Assembly: GCA_030527825.1 (NCBI GenBank)
Contig: JAUNAC010000002.1
Span: forward strand, 718,444-782,443
Length of the DNA stretch: 64,000 nt
From: Lautropia sp.
Lineage (GTDB): Bacteria > Pseudomonadota > Gammaproteobacteria > Burkholderiales > Burkholderiaceae_E
Reading direction: 5' to 3'
Shown here: positions 1-8,085 of the stretch, in pieces
Position numbering within the stretch: the first letter of the stretch is position 1
Layout of the letters: each line of letters begins with the position of its first letter
The notes under the pieces: generated by a model
The model's input: the letters and a program-made list of their open reading frames with translations, nothing else
Told to the model about the DNA's origin: nothing
Database searches by the model: none
Translations under genes and position numbers: made by a program

Positions 1-251
1 TCCTGTTTGATGAACCTACCGCTGCCCTTGACCCTGAAATGGTCAAGGAAGTGCTTGATGTCATGGTCAAACTGGCTGACAGCGGTATCACCATGCTCTG
101 TGTCACCCACGAGATGGGCTTTGCCCGACAAATGGCGCAACGGGTTCTGTTCATGGACCATGGCACAGTCCTCGAAGACAGCCATCCTGAAAACTTCTTT
201 GCAGCCCCTAAAACCGAGCGGGCACAAAATTTCCTGAAACAGATCCTCTGA
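1..251 (+). CDS. Amino-acid ABC transporter ATP-binding protein (3' part)
   Basis: This is the last ~83 codons of an ABC ATPase whose start lies outside the window. The readable part opens with the Walker B/D-loop motif LFDEPTAALDPE and continues to the H-loop VTHEMGFAR. The form THEMGFAR is typical of the polar amino-acid uptake ATPases (GlnQ/HisP/ArtP family), which drive import through an inner-membrane permease fed by a periplasmic binding protein. The C-terminus, with a HPENFF-like segment and a final FLKQIL, also matches that family. Substrate cannot be told from this fragment. The reading frame is intact to the stop at 249-251. Confidence 0.9.
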   Translation, partial: LFDEPTAALDPEMVKEVLDVMVKLADSGITMLCVTHEMGFARQMAQRVLFMDHGTVLEDSHPENFFAAPKTERAQNFLKQIL

Positions 252-523
252 CAGGCCCGCGTCTGGCGACCGGGTAGCACACTTTCCTGGGCAGACTTGC
301 CTTCCTTTCGCACGACATCAGCTCTCCGCAGACATTCTGAAAGAGCCGCCGTCCAGATGTCGGCACTATCACTGCCCATGCCTTCTTTTTCTCCGCCTGT
401 TACTTTCCCTCCAGCTTCCTCACCCAGAATATCCGGATCGTGACGGTCACGTTCCACCTTTCAGATGGGCTTCCCTGGGACCATACTGGTCATAGGCGCC
501 AGCGCGGAGGGCTATTAATTAGC

Positions 524-549
524 CTATTTCAATCCATGCATTGAAATAG
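524..549. repeat. Perfect 10-bp inverted repeat upstream of the bufferin promoter
   Basis: CTATTTCAAT (524-533) and ATTGAAATAG (540-549) are exact reverse complements separated by CCATGC. The repeat ends 25 bases before the possible -35 element of the operon, so it could be an operator. It could also be a weak terminator for the upstream gene. No known regulator consensus is a clear match. Confidence 0.5.
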
Positions 550-574
550 ATAAAAATATTTTCGAAACATCGCT

Positions 575-600
575 GTAATAAGGCAAAGGGTTGAAGCGAC
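575..600 (+). promoter_or_regulatory. Possible ECF-sigma-type promoter of the bufferin operon
   Basis: GTAATA (575-580) and CGAC (597-600) are separated by 16 bases. This resembles the GTAAC-N16-CGA layout of ECF-dependent promoters reported for related metal-stress operons such as Caulobacter SigF targets. No ECF sigma gene lies in the window, so the assignment rests only on the two short elements and their spacing. Confidence 0.35.
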
Positions 601-666
601 CATAGGGATAACGAAACAACGACATGCTGTTTCGTCATTTCCCCTTCTTTCATTCTGGAGTCACTC

Positions 667-1014
667 ATGAACAATAAATTCGCTACCCTGCTGTCCGGCG
701 CGATTGCCACCGGCGCCGTCCTGTCCGCCCCTGCCTTTGCTGCCAGCACCCAGGCCAATGGCTACCAGGTTTCAGCTACCGACAAAATGCCCGAAGGCTC
801 CTGTGGCGCTGACCATGCAGGCAAAGGCAAGGAAGGCTCCTGCGGCGCTGACAAAACCGGCAAAGGTAAAGAATCCTCCTGCGGTGCTGACAAAGCCGGT
901 AAAGGTAAGGAAGGCTCCTGCGGTGCTGACGATCAGGACATGAAAAAAACTTCCAAAGGCAAGGAAGGCAAATGCGGCGAAGGCAAATGCGGTGCCGGTA
1001 AAAAGAAAAAGTAA
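667..1014 (+). CDS. Bufferin/HvfA-like Cys-rich RiPP precursor
   Basis: This 115-residue secreted precursor has a Sec signal peptide (residues 1-25, probable cleavage APAFA|AS), then a Lys/Gly-rich core with six cysteines at 46, 59, 72, 85, 103 and 108. Each Cys sits in a motif: EGSCGA, EGSCGA, ESSCGA, EGSCGA, then EGKCG and EGKCGA. In the HvfA/bufferin family, the partner MNIO enzyme modifies the Cys of EGKCG-type motifs to a copper-binding group (oxazolone/thioamide or thiooxazole). The next genes encode exactly that enzyme, its DUF2063 partner and a DoxX protein, so a periplasmic copper-buffering peptide is the likely product. The start is supported by CTGGAG ending 6 bases upstream. Most motifs carry Ser where the canonical core has Lys. 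Confidence 0.88.
   Translation: MNNKFATLLSGAIATGAVLSAPAFAASTQANGYQVSATDKMPEGSCGADHAGKGKEGSCGADKTGKGKESSCGADKAGKGKEGSCGADDQDMKKTSKGKEGKCGEGKCGAGKKKK
793..963 (+). repeat. Tandem 39-bp repeats in the precursor core
   Basis: Codons 43-55, 56-68 and 69-81 form three consecutive 13-residue (39-bp) units of the form EGSCGADxxGKGK. A fourth, longer 18-residue unit covers codons 82-99 and has a DDQDMKKTS insertion. The units differ by scattered synonymous changes (GGC/GGT, AAG/AAA) plus one Gly-to-Ser change giving ESSCG. This fits core expansion by internal duplication followed by drift. Confidence 0.8.
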
Positions 1015-1031
1015 GTCGTTGCAATGATGGG

Positions 1032-1064
1032 CTTCACCCGGCGTTTTCCGCTGTCCGGGTGAAG
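1032..1064 (+). promoter_or_regulatory. Stem-loop between precursor and maturase genes
   Basis: CTTCACCCGG (1032-1041) pairs perfectly with CCGGGTGAAG (1055-1064) around a 13-base loop, 18 bases after the precursor stop. There is no T-run, so it is not a standard intrinsic terminator. Position suggests partial attenuation or 3'-end stabilisation that would give more precursor than maturase. That role is inference. Confidence 0.65.
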
Positions 1065-1190
1065 GGGATCAGAAGATAGGTGGGCCGACGGGCGGCACAT
1101 TTCCTTGCCGGCAGTTGGCCTCCCTATCGCTGCCTCGATCCCGCTTTTGTTTTCCACTTTTCGCTCTCACGCTTCTGGAGGTTCACCAAC

Positions 1191-2153
1191 ATGATGACTG
1201 CTGACGTCAAGCCCCTGCGGCGTGCCGGTCTTGGGCTGCGCCGAGATCTTCTGCCTGGCACGCTGGAGATGCTGAAATCGGGAAAAATGGACGTGGTCAG
1301 CTTCTTTGAGGTGGCTCCCGAAAACTGGAGTCGCCTGGGCGGACGTTTCTCACGCGATCTTCGGGCCATCAGTGAAGCGCGGCCACTGGCCTGCCATGGT
1401 CTGTCTCTCAACCTCGGCGGCAGCGATACGCTCGATATGCAGCTGTTGTCCGAAGTCAAGGCGTTCATGCGCACTTACCGGATCGCACTGTATACCGAGC
1501 ATCTGTCCTGGTGTGGGGATGACGGACAGCTCTATGACCTGCTGCCGCTGCCCGCAACTTACGAGACCGTTCGCTATGTCGCTACCCGGATTGCCCAGGT
1601 ACAGGACTTCATGGGTGAACAGATCGGCATAGAAAATGCCAGCTATTACGCAGCACCCGCCGGCGCCGAGATGGATGATGCCGCCTTTGTCAACGCCGTC
1701 GTTCAGGAAGCGGGCTGCCTGCTGCATCTGGACGTGAACAATGTCTATGTCAACAGCTGCAATCATCAGTTTGACCCCTATGAATATATGCGCCGTCTGC
1801 CGCTGGACAAAACCTGCTACATCCATGTCGCCGGCCACCACGTGGAGGATGACGGACTCATCATCGACACCCATGGCATGCCGGTCGTGGATCCCGTCTG
1901 GGATCTGCTGCAGTACACCTACGGAAAGCTGAGCGAGGCGGGGCTTGATCCCCTGGAAATTCCCAGCTGTCTGGAGCGGGACTTCAACTTTCCGCCACTG
2001 CAGGAGCTTGTCGATGAAGTCCACATCATTGAACGCATGCAGAATGAAGCTTCGGCGAGACATCGGCAGCAACACACAACCCATGCGACGATCTCCACTC
2101 GCCATGGCGACACAGCGGGCAATCTGCAACCGCACAGCGTCTTGGTCTCATGA
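1191..2153 (+). CDS. MNIO (DUF692) multinuclear iron RiPP maturase
   Basis: This 320-residue protein belongs to the multinuclear non-haem iron oxidase family (HvfB/BufB, relatives MbnB and TglH). Family signatures are visible in order: GLGLR near the start, EVAPENW, HGLSLNLGG, TEHLSW, IGIENASYY, LHLDVNN and HVAGHH, which supply the His/Glu/Asp/Asn metal ligands of the TIM-barrel centre. It should oxidise the core cysteines of the upstream precursor in the cytoplasm. I chose ATG 1191 because CTGGAGG ends 9 bases before it. The frame is open further upstream, but that stretch does not look like the family. The stop overlaps the next start (ATGA). Confidence 0.93.
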   Translation: MMTADVKPLRRAGLGLRRDLLPGTLEMLKSGKMDVVSFFEVAPENWSRLGGRFSRDLRAISEARPLACHGLSLNLGGSDTLDMQLLSEVKAFMRTYRIALYTEHLSWCGDDGQLYDLLPLPATYETVRYVATRIAQVQDFMGEQIGIENASYYAAPAGAEMDDAAFVNAVVQEAGCLLHLDVNNVYVNSCNHQFDPYEYMRRLPLDKTCYIHVAGHHVEDDGLIIDTHGMPVVDPVWDLLQYTYGKLSEAGLDPLEIPSCLERDFNFPPLQELVDEVHIIERMQNEASARHRQQHTTHATISTRHGDTAGNLQPHSVLVS

Positions 2154-2920
2154 ATACCAGTGCGCCGAACCTGGCCCGGCTGCAGCGCAGCTGGTCACGC
2201 TATTTCCGCTCGCCGCGTTCTGTTGATCGACCCGCTGATACTGAACCCCGTCGCATTGATGTCTATCCACAGCTGCTACGCGGCAATATTGGCGGCTTCA
2301 TTCATCAGTGCTTTCCGATTTGTCGTGCCAGCATGCCTCCGGAGCGCTGGGAAGCGTTGATCGACCAGTTTTTTGCGGAAGGGAAATGGCACAACACCCC
2401 TTTCTTTCATGAAATTCCAAAGGGCTTCGTCACGTTCCTGCAAGCGACCGAGGAAGCCCCGGCATCCGGCCCGGATGAACGTTCAGCACTTCCACCCTGG
2501 TTCGCCGAACTGGCCCACTACGAGTGGCTGGAACTCGCCGTGGAGACAGCGCCGGACATCCCCCCACACGTCGGCCCGCAGGGGCTGGCCCTGGGGGCTG
2601 CCCTGCAACTGGCAGCTTACGCCTGGCCTGTGCAGCAGATCGGCCCGGAAGATGTCGAGGTCACACCCGCCACTACCTTTGTAGCAGTTTTTCGCAACCG
2701 CAAACATCAGGTCCGCTTCAGCACCCTCACGGCAGGAGCCGCCCAGCTGCTCTCCATCCTGCAAGAGAACGGCTGCGACTGGCAGAACGCCACCGAACAG
2801 CTGGCCAGCGCCTGGGGGCTGGATGTGCCAGCCATGGCTGCCCATATCCAGCCCTTGCAGAAGCAGTGGGTCGCTGACGACCTGCTGATACAACGCCCGG
2901 GTCATTCGGAAGCTGCCTGA
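2150..2920 (+). CDS. BufC/HvfC-like DUF2063 maturation partner
   Basis: This 256-residue protein starts within the stop of the maturase gene (ATGA), which indicates translational coupling. The N-terminal ~100 residues resemble the DUF2063 domain, with the YPQLLRGNIGGFI, CFPICR and FF.EIPKGFVTFL segments. The C-terminal ~100 residues would be the winged-helix-like partner domain that binds the precursor. In characterised Hvf, TglI and Mbn systems the equivalent protein presents the peptide to the MNIO enzyme. It has no signal peptide, so it is expected to be cytoplasmic and to form a complex with the upstream enzyme. Confidence 0.85.
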   Translation: MNTSAPNLARLQRSWSRYFRSPRSVDRPADTEPRRIDVYPQLLRGNIGGFIHQCFPICRASMPPERWEALIDQFFAEGKWHNTPFFHEIPKGFVTFLQATEEAPASGPDERSALPPWFAELAHYEWLELAVETAPDIPPHVGPQGLALGAALQLAAYAWPVQQIGPEDVEVTPATTFVAVFRNRKHQVRFSTLTAGAAQLLSILQENGCDWQNATEQLASAWGLDVPAMAAHIQPLQKQWVADDLLIQRPGHSEAA

Positions 2921-2964
2921 TCCAGTGCCGTGCATCCGCCCTGCTTTCCACGACCGATTTCATC

Positions 2965-3552
2965 ATGACACCCCATACCACCTCCCCCTCCACAGCTTCG
3001 TGCCGTCCTTCCGCCTGCCTGGCCAAACTGCTCTGCCGCACGACGGGCATATTGCGCAGTCTGGCGCCCTGGATCGGTCTGCTGTTCCTGCGGGTTCTGA
3101 TCGGCTGGGAATTTCTCGATTCCGGTCTGGAAAAACTGAATGGGGAAAACTGGTTCACCGACATTCAGGATCAGTTCCCGTTTCCCTTCAATCTCCTGCC
3201 CGCGAATGTCAACTGGCTGCTGTCAATGGGTTTCGAAATCGTCGGCGGCATCGCACTCATTCTGGGCTTGGGCACCCGTTTCTTCGCACTCAGCCTGCTG
3301 ATCGTCACCGCAGTCGCCACCGCTGCAGTGCATTGGCCATCGGAATGGCATTCACTGGCCGAACTCTGGCAAGGCTACGTCATCACCGATGACGGGCATG
3401 GCAACTTCAAGTTGCCACTGATCTTCATGACCATGCTCTGGCCACTGATCTTCTACGGCGCGGGCAAAATCAGCCTGGATGCGTTGTCCTGCCGCATCCT
3501 GGGCAAAGGATGCCAGCGAAACGCCGTATCGGACTCGATCCCGCCTCAATAA
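2965..3552 (+). CDS. DoxX-family membrane protein (BufD/HvfD-like)
   Basis: This 195-residue protein has a Ser/Cys-rich N-terminal tail and then about four membrane segments. DoxX-like features include LLFLRVLIGWEFLDSGLEKL, the GFEIVGGIALILGLGTRF helix and the helix beginning LPLIFMTMLWPLIFYG. DoxX proteins are the usual fourth gene of bufferin/Hvf operons. Their role there is not settled; a redox or membrane-linked function in copper handling has been suggested. It follows the partner gene by 44 bases and ends the recognisable operon. Confidence 0.85.
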   Translation: MTPHTTSPSTASCRPSACLAKLLCRTTGILRSLAPWIGLLFLRVLIGWEFLDSGLEKLNGENWFTDIQDQFPFPFNLLPANVNWLLSMGFEIVGGIALILGLGTRFFALSLLIVTAVATAAVHWPSEWHSLAELWQGYVITDDGHGNFKLPLIFMTMLWPLIFYGAGKISLDALSCRILGKGCQRNAVSDSIPPQ

Positions 3553-3674
3553 AGCCGGATCCAGAGCCATTCACCGCATCATCGCCCTGCTCCGGCAAAC
3601 ACACCGTGCGGTACCTCAGAGTGCAAAAAATGTAAATTAGTCGATCATGCTCGACGTGGTGTTATCGTTACAGA

Positions 3675-4319
3675 ATGACACCCGCACGTACATTCATCAC
3701 GGTAACCGGACGGTTCGGCTACACCCATTGGACACAGGTGGCCGCCGGTTCCTATCGCCCGGCCGTTATCACCGGGTGGATCATCTGCCTGGCGGCACTC
3801 AGCCTGGCCGGCTGTGCTGCGGACAGACCAGCCAGCCGCCCTCTTCCGACCCGGCAGACCCAGGCACTTACCCAGTCTGCTCAGCAGGTCAAGCGACATT
3901 TGCCCCAGACTGCCGACTGCGCATTTACCCCTAGCCACGGTACCGTCGATGGCCAGACAGTACCACCTTCCTACGCCTGCATCCGGCTCACGCCCAGGCA
4001 ATATGCGCTGGGACAGTGCCGTGAGGTCAGCGGCTATGAGCGAGATGACGGCATTTTCATGCCTGGGCACACACGCTGTCTGATCGACCCGCTGTCTCCA
4101 GAATTTGCCGTCCATGCCATGCCACAGCCTGCCTCTTCTGGCCCGCCCGCTACACCGGCCCCCCGGCCCGTCAGCTCTGCCCGGGCTGTCCGGCAACCGG
4201 AGCCTGGCAATGAACTGATCCTGCCCACGGACGTACCCCATGGCATTGACCAGGGGCACGATACCTTTGTCAGCCCGATCGGCAACCCCGCACGTCTGGA
4301 AAACATCCCCCGGCGATAA
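3675..4319 (+). CDS. Predicted lipoprotein of unknown function
   Basis: This 214-residue ORF has a long N-terminal region, then a hydrophobic segment ending in the lipobox LSLAGC (Cys at about residue 47), so the mature protein should be lipidated. The lipobox lies unusually far from ATG 3675, and a start nearer to it may be real; I see no good ribosome site to decide. The mature part has paired cysteines (DCAFTP, YACIRL, GQCREV, TRCLID) and a Pro/Ala-rich C-terminus. I do not recognise the family. It follows the bufferin operon by 122 bases, with its own possible leader, so a link to copper handling is only a guess. The stop codon overlaps the terminator of the opposite-strand isc operon. 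Confidence 0.6.
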   Translation: MTPARTFITVTGRFGYTHWTQVAAGSYRPAVITGWIICLAALSLAGCAADRPASRPLPTRQTQALTQSAQQVKRHLPQTADCAFTPSHGTVDGQTVPPSYACIRLTPRQYALGQCREVSGYERDDGIFMPGHTRCLIDPLSPEFAVHAMPQPASSGPPATPAPRPVSSARAVRQPEPGNELILPTDVPHGIDQGHDTFVSPIGNPARLENIPRR

Positions 4320-4339
4320 AAAAGCCCCAAATCCGGGGC
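4317..4339 (-). terminator. Intrinsic terminator of the isc operon
   Basis: Read on the minus strand, GCCCC pairs with GGGGC around a 6-base loop and is followed by a run of seven T. It lies 47 bases after the fdx stop. The plus strand has no T-run here, so it acts on the minus strand only. Confidence 0.8.
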
Positions 4340-4385
4340 CGGGCGGGAACGGTGTCATGCAGCAGATAACCCGCTGCAACACCAT

Positions 4386-4727
4386 TCAGTGATCTTCCTT
4401 GGCGTGGTTGATCGTGTATTTGGGAATCTCGATGACCAGATCCGTCTCACCATCCAGCTCCACCTGGCAAGAGAGACGCGATTCCGGCTCCAGGCCCCAC
4501 GCCATGTCAAGCAGATCTTCCTCAATATCGGAAGGATCATTGACTTCGTCATAACCCTGGCGCACGACAACATGACATGTTGTGCAGGCACATGACATGG
4601 CGCAGGCATGATCAATCTCCACTCCATGATCAAGCAGCGCCTGGCACAAAGAGAGCCCTGGGGTGGACTCAAACGTCACGCCTTGCGGACACAGCTCTTC
4701 GTGCGGCAAGACCTTGATAGTGGCCAA
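4386..4727 (-). CDS. fdx: [2Fe-2S] ferredoxin of the Isc system
   Basis: This 113-residue adrenodoxin-type ferredoxin supplies electrons for cluster assembly on IscU. Cluster ligands are Cys42, Cys48, Cys51 and Cys87, in the ACAMSCACTTCH and RLSCQV segments, and the EEDLLDMAWGLE motif typical of Isc ferredoxins is present. It is the last gene of the operon, 50 bases after hscA, and is followed by a clear terminator. No iscX follows it. Confidence 0.97.
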   Translation of the reverse strand: MATIKVLPHEELCPQGVTFESTPGLSLCQALLDHGVEIDHACAMSCACTTCHVVVRQGYDEVNDPSDIEEDLLDMAWGLEPESRLSCQVELDGETDLVIEIPKYTINHAKEDH

Positions 4728-4777
4728 ATCATTCTCCTGGAAAAATCAGTCGGGACAGCCCGCAGACACCATGCCTG

Positions 4778-6766
4778 TCAGGCCCCCAGATCATCAATCG
4801 ACCTGCCGGCCAGCGCCTGCTGGATCGCCTGATCCATGCGCAAGGCCGCAAAATGCTCTGTTGCCTTCTGCAAAACGCTGTTGACTCCCTGCAGGCGGTC
4901 ACGCGCATCCAGCAGTGTGGCTTCATCCACCTGCTGCGGTAGCCCCTGCAGTTCGGCCAGCAAGCTGCCTACCTGCTCCATCGCCTCGTCGATACGGTCA
5001 CGGTCGGCGCTGGACAATAACGCACCATCCGATGCCAGCGCCTGACGGGTAACGGCCAGCAACTGTTCGGCATCGACCTGCTGCTCACGCAAGGCACGCC
5101 ACTGCATGTCTTCGCGGGCACAAGAGAAAGAGTCCTGAATCAGCCGCTCGATCTCGCTGTCTTCCAGACCATAGCTGGGCTTGACCGCCACGGACGCCTG
5201 CACGCCGGTACTCTGTTCGACAGCTGAAACGGACAGCAGACCATCTGCATCGACCTGAAAACTGACCCGGATACGCGCGGCGCCAGCCACCATCGGTGGA
5301 ATGCCCCGCAATTCGAAACGGGCCAGGGAACGACAGTCAGACACCCGCTCACGCTCGCCCTGCACCACATGAATAGCCATGGCCGACTGGCCATCCTTGA
5401 AAGTGGTGAAGTCCTGGGCGCGAGTCAGCGGAATGGAGGAATTGCGGGGGATGATCTTTTCGACCATGCCTCCCATAGTTTCCAGTCCGAGCGACAGCGG
5501 TGTCACATCCAGCAGCAGCCATTCATCCTGACCGTGGCCACGATCGCCAATCAGCTGAGCCGCCTGCATGGCGGCTCCCAGGGCGACGACCTGATCCGGA
5601 TCCAGCCCGGTATAGGGCTCCTTGCCAAAATGTCGACTGACCGCGTCACGGATCAGGGGCATTCGGGTGGCCCCGCCCACCAGCACCACCCCATCCAGGG
5701 TATCCGCACTCAAACCAGCGTCAACCAGTGCTGTACTGGCAATCGCCAGCGTACGCTGCACCAGACTGTCGGCCATCTCGGCAAAGGACTGGCGTGTCAG
5801 CGTGAATGTCCTGGTGCTGCCCTCTGCAAGGCTCAACGTTACGTCCGTACTGTCGACGCTGCTGAGTGCCTCGCGCGCCTGACGGGCCTGCCAGAGCAGT
5901 TCGCGCCAGCGGCCAGGATCTGATTCGCGCAGCGCATCGCCATCTCCCAGACCGGCACTGCTGGCCAGGCGTCTGGCGACAAGCACATCAAAATCATCCC
6001 CACCCAATGCGACATCACCAGCCGTCGACAGTACTTCAAAAACGCCTCGGGTCAATTTCAGGACGGATACGTCAAACGTACCCCCGCCGAGATCATAGAT
6101 GGCAAAACAGCCTTCATCACCCTGATCCAGCCCATAGGAAACCGCAGCAGCCGTCGGCTCATTGATCAGGCGCAAGACGTTCAGACCTGCCAGCCGGGCA
6201 GCGTCCTTCGTCGCCTGCCGCTGCGCATCGTCAAAATAGGCGGGCACGGTAATGACAGCGCCAGCCAGCTCTTGCGGCGAGCATCCGAGAAAAGCCAGGG
6301 CACGCTCCCGCAGCTCCCGAAGGATTGCGGCCGATACCTCAACCGGTGTCACGGCCCCTGCGATGGTCTGTAATGCCACGGCCCGGTCAACCGGGGCGGT
6401 TTCCGGCTGCACCGCAGAGGCAGCGGCCTCTGCCGCGTCCAGGCTGGTCAGGGACTGGGGCACGCCCAATCGAAGGGCATCAGCCAGTCCTCGGCCCATC
6501 AGGCGTTTGACCGAGCTGATCACATTGTCTGAATCCTCCAGCATGGCACTCTGGGCTGCCCGTCCGACCAGCGGTGGCCGATCCGCCTGATAGTGCACCA
6601 CAGACGGCAGCAGGACATGGCCTGCTGCGTCCGGGAGCGCTTCGGCCACACCCGACCGGCAGACGGCCACCAGCGAATTGGAGGTGCCCAGATCAATGCC
6701 AATCGCAAAACGCCGCTGATGGGGATCCGGGCTCATGCCGGGTTCAGAAATCTGCAATAACGCCAT
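4778..6766 (-). CDS. hscA: Fe-S assembly chaperone HscA (Hsp70 family)
   Basis: This Hsp70-type ATPase works with HscB to release clusters from IscU onto target proteins. The start at 6766 gives [10 protein letters not shown], identical to the N-terminus known for Escherichia coli HscA. The nucleotide-binding signatures [23 protein letters not shown] and [11 protein letters not shown] are all present, and the substrate domain follows. At 662 residues it is somewhat longer than the E. coli protein (616). The frame is open upstream of the chosen ATG, but that stretch does not look coding. No strong ribosome site is seen, and 281 bases separate it from hscB, which is wide for this operon. Confidence 0.96.
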   Translation of the reverse strand: MALLQISEPGMSPDPHQRRFAIGIDLGTSNSLVAVCRSGVAEALPDAAGHVLLPSVVHYQADRPPLVGRAAQSAMLEDSDNVISSVKRLMGRGLADALRLGVPQSLTSLDAAEAAASAVQPETAPVDRAVALQTIAGAVTPVEVSAAILRELRERALAFLGCSPQELAGAVITVPAYFDDAQRQATKDAARLAGLNVLRLINEPTAAAVSYGLDQGDEGCFAIYDLGGGTFDVSVLKLTRGVFEVLSTAGDVALGGDDFDVLVARRLASSAGLGDGDALRESDPGRWRELLWQARQAREALSSVDSTDVTLSLAEGSTRTFTLTRQSFAEMADSLVQRTLAIASTALVDAGLSADTLDGVVLVGGATRMPLIRDAVSRHFGKEPYTGLDPDQVVALGAAMQAAQLIGDRGHGQDEWLLLDVTPLSLGLETMGGMVEKIIPRNSSIPLTRAQDFTTFKDGQSAMAIHVVQGERERVSDCRSLARFELRGIPPMVAGAARIRVSFQVDADGLLSVSAVEQSTGVQASVAVKPSYGLEDSEIERLIQDSFSCAREDMQWRALREQQVDAEQLLAVTRQALASDGALLSSADRDRIDEAMEQVGSLLAELQGLPQQVDEATLLDARDRLQGVNSVLQKATEHFAALRMDQAIQQALAGRSIDDLGA

Positions 6767-7047
6767 GAAAATGAATACAACCGCAATAGAGAAACAAACA
6801 CGGAAAGGCAGGCACAGCGGGCGGGATGTCAGCGGGGCGTGCGGCCCGACAATGCGCCCTGGCAACCCCTGCCCCGCCAGCGAAAGAGAAGGAAGGTACT
6901 GTGAGCGCTGGAATCTGCCGACCGCCCGGCCCACCAGACACTACCCACGCTGGGAGCACATGCAACAACGGACCCGATGAACAGAACGGCGCCCTGTCTG
7001 GCCATTCCCTGGCCCCGGTGGTACACGAACAAACCGGGCAGAGAACT

Positions 7048-7590
7048 TCAGGATGCCCCCATCTGCCGGATCACATCGGATAGACTGCTGCGCAGGCGGT
7101 CGAAAAACATCAGCTGACGCACCTGCAAAGCGGCAGCGGGATAATCCGCCTGCTGGTCCAGCAGATCCGTCAACGTGTCAATGATACGGGTACGTTCTCC
7201 CTCCAGACGGCCCTGGAGATGCTGGGCCGCACCGGAATCAGCCATCTCCCGGACTTCGTCAATATCTTCCCGCCACGCCATCTGTTCGACCAGAAACGCC
7301 GAAGGCATGGCGGTATTGCGCTCGGCATCGACCGATGCACCATGCCGCTCGCATAGGTAGGCTGCCCGCTGGCAGGGATCAGACAGTACGCGGAACGCTT
7401 CGTTACCCTGTGCAGCCAACTGCAGCGCCAAGCGGCGGTCGTGGGCAGAACCTGAAATATGTCGATCCGGATGCACAACAGCTTGAAAACGGTGATGGCG
7501 GCTCTCCAGCTCGTTCTGATCGAGTGCAAACCGCTCCGGTAACCCGAGCAAGGCAAACAGTGAGCGATCCAGCGGCGAAGCAGCGGTCAT
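7048..7590 (-). CDS. hscB: J-domain co-chaperone HscB
   Basis: This 180-residue co-chaperone binds IscU and stimulates the HscA ATPase. The N-terminal J domain (about residues 8-80) has the HPD motif in VVHPDRH, and the C-terminal three-helix region has the family's LMFFDRLR segment. I chose ATG 7590, preceded by CAGCAGGA, because it gives the usual length. The longer frame would run into iscA. It sits 35 bases after iscA. Confidence 0.95.
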   Translation of the reverse strand: MTAASPLDRSLFALLGLPERFALDQNELESRHHRFQAVVHPDRHISGSAHDRRLALQLAAQGNEAFRVLSDPCQRAAYLCERHGASVDAERNTAMPSAFLVEQMAWREDIDEVREMADSGAAQHLQGRLEGERTRIIDTLTDLLDQQADYPAAALQVRQLMFFDRLRSSLSDVIRQMGAS

Positions 7591-7625
7591 GAGGGAATCC
7601 TGCTGAAATGGATGTGCATGGTGCG

Positions 7626-7949
7626 TCAGACCTGGAAAGACTCGCCGCAGCCGCACTCGCCCCGCACGTTCGGGTTGTTAAAGCGAAAACCTTCGTTGAG
7701 CCCCTCGCGCACGAAATCAAGCTCGGTGCCATCAACATAGGCCAGACTTTTGGGATCAATGAAAACCCGTACCCCGTGGCTTTCGAACACCACGTCGGTA
7801 TCCTGCTGGTCATCGGCGTATTCCAGTTTGTAGGCCAGTCCGGAACAACCCGAAGTTTTCACGCCAAGCCGCAGGCCAATGCCTTTGCCCCGACGGGCGA
7901 TGTATCGGTCGATATGACGGGCGGCTGCCTCGGTCAATGTCACGGCCAT
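7626..7949 (-). CDS. iscA: A-type iron-sulphur carrier IscA
   Basis: This 107-residue A-type carrier receives or stores clusters during Isc maturation. The three conserved cysteines are present: Cys35 in GCSGL and the C-terminal pair in CGCGESF. N-terminus, length and LTEAAA segment are standard for the family. It lies between iscU and hscB in the same direction. Confidence 0.97.
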   Translation of the reverse strand: MAVTLTEAAARHIDRYIARRGKGIGLRLGVKTSGCSGLAYKLEYADDQQDTDVVFESHGVRVFIDPKSLAYVDGTELDFVREGLNEGFRFNNPNVRGECGCGESFQV

Positions 7950-8085
7950 GATCTCAGTCCTTCAGAATAAGTCACGAACAAGGTGGTTTTCCCTGCTGCT
8001 TCAAAGCGCCTGCGCCTGCGCCCACGCCAACACCACCCCGACGCACCCGGGGCATATGACGGGCACGGAGACGGGGCCTGACAGC

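Larger units (their letters stand above)
252..666. other. Intergenic region upstream of the RiPP operon
   Basis: About 415 bases with no convincing coding region. The first 250 bases show no clear terminator for the transporter gene. The last 150 bases are AT-richer and hold a perfect 10-bp inverted repeat (524-549), a possible ECF-type promoter (575-600) and a Shine-Dalgarno-like GGAG at 657-660 before the ATG at 667. Confidence 0.6.

Noticed and set aside
793..963. Tandem repeats considered as a possible CRISPR or mobile element remnant
   Set aside because: They are in frame, code for the Cys core units of the RiPP precursor and have no spacers or terminal repeats.
3645..4385. 246-codon minus-strand ORF opposite the lipoprotein gene
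   Set aside because: It lacks any recognisable motif, is rich in Gly/Arg/Cys as expected from antisense of a GC-rich gene, and spans the isc terminator. The plus-strand ORF has a lipobox.
6767..7047. 281-base gap between hscB and hscA considered for a missing gene (for example iscX)
   Set aside because: Small ORFs here show no Isc-type motif, and the upstream open frame of hscA does not resemble a protein domain.
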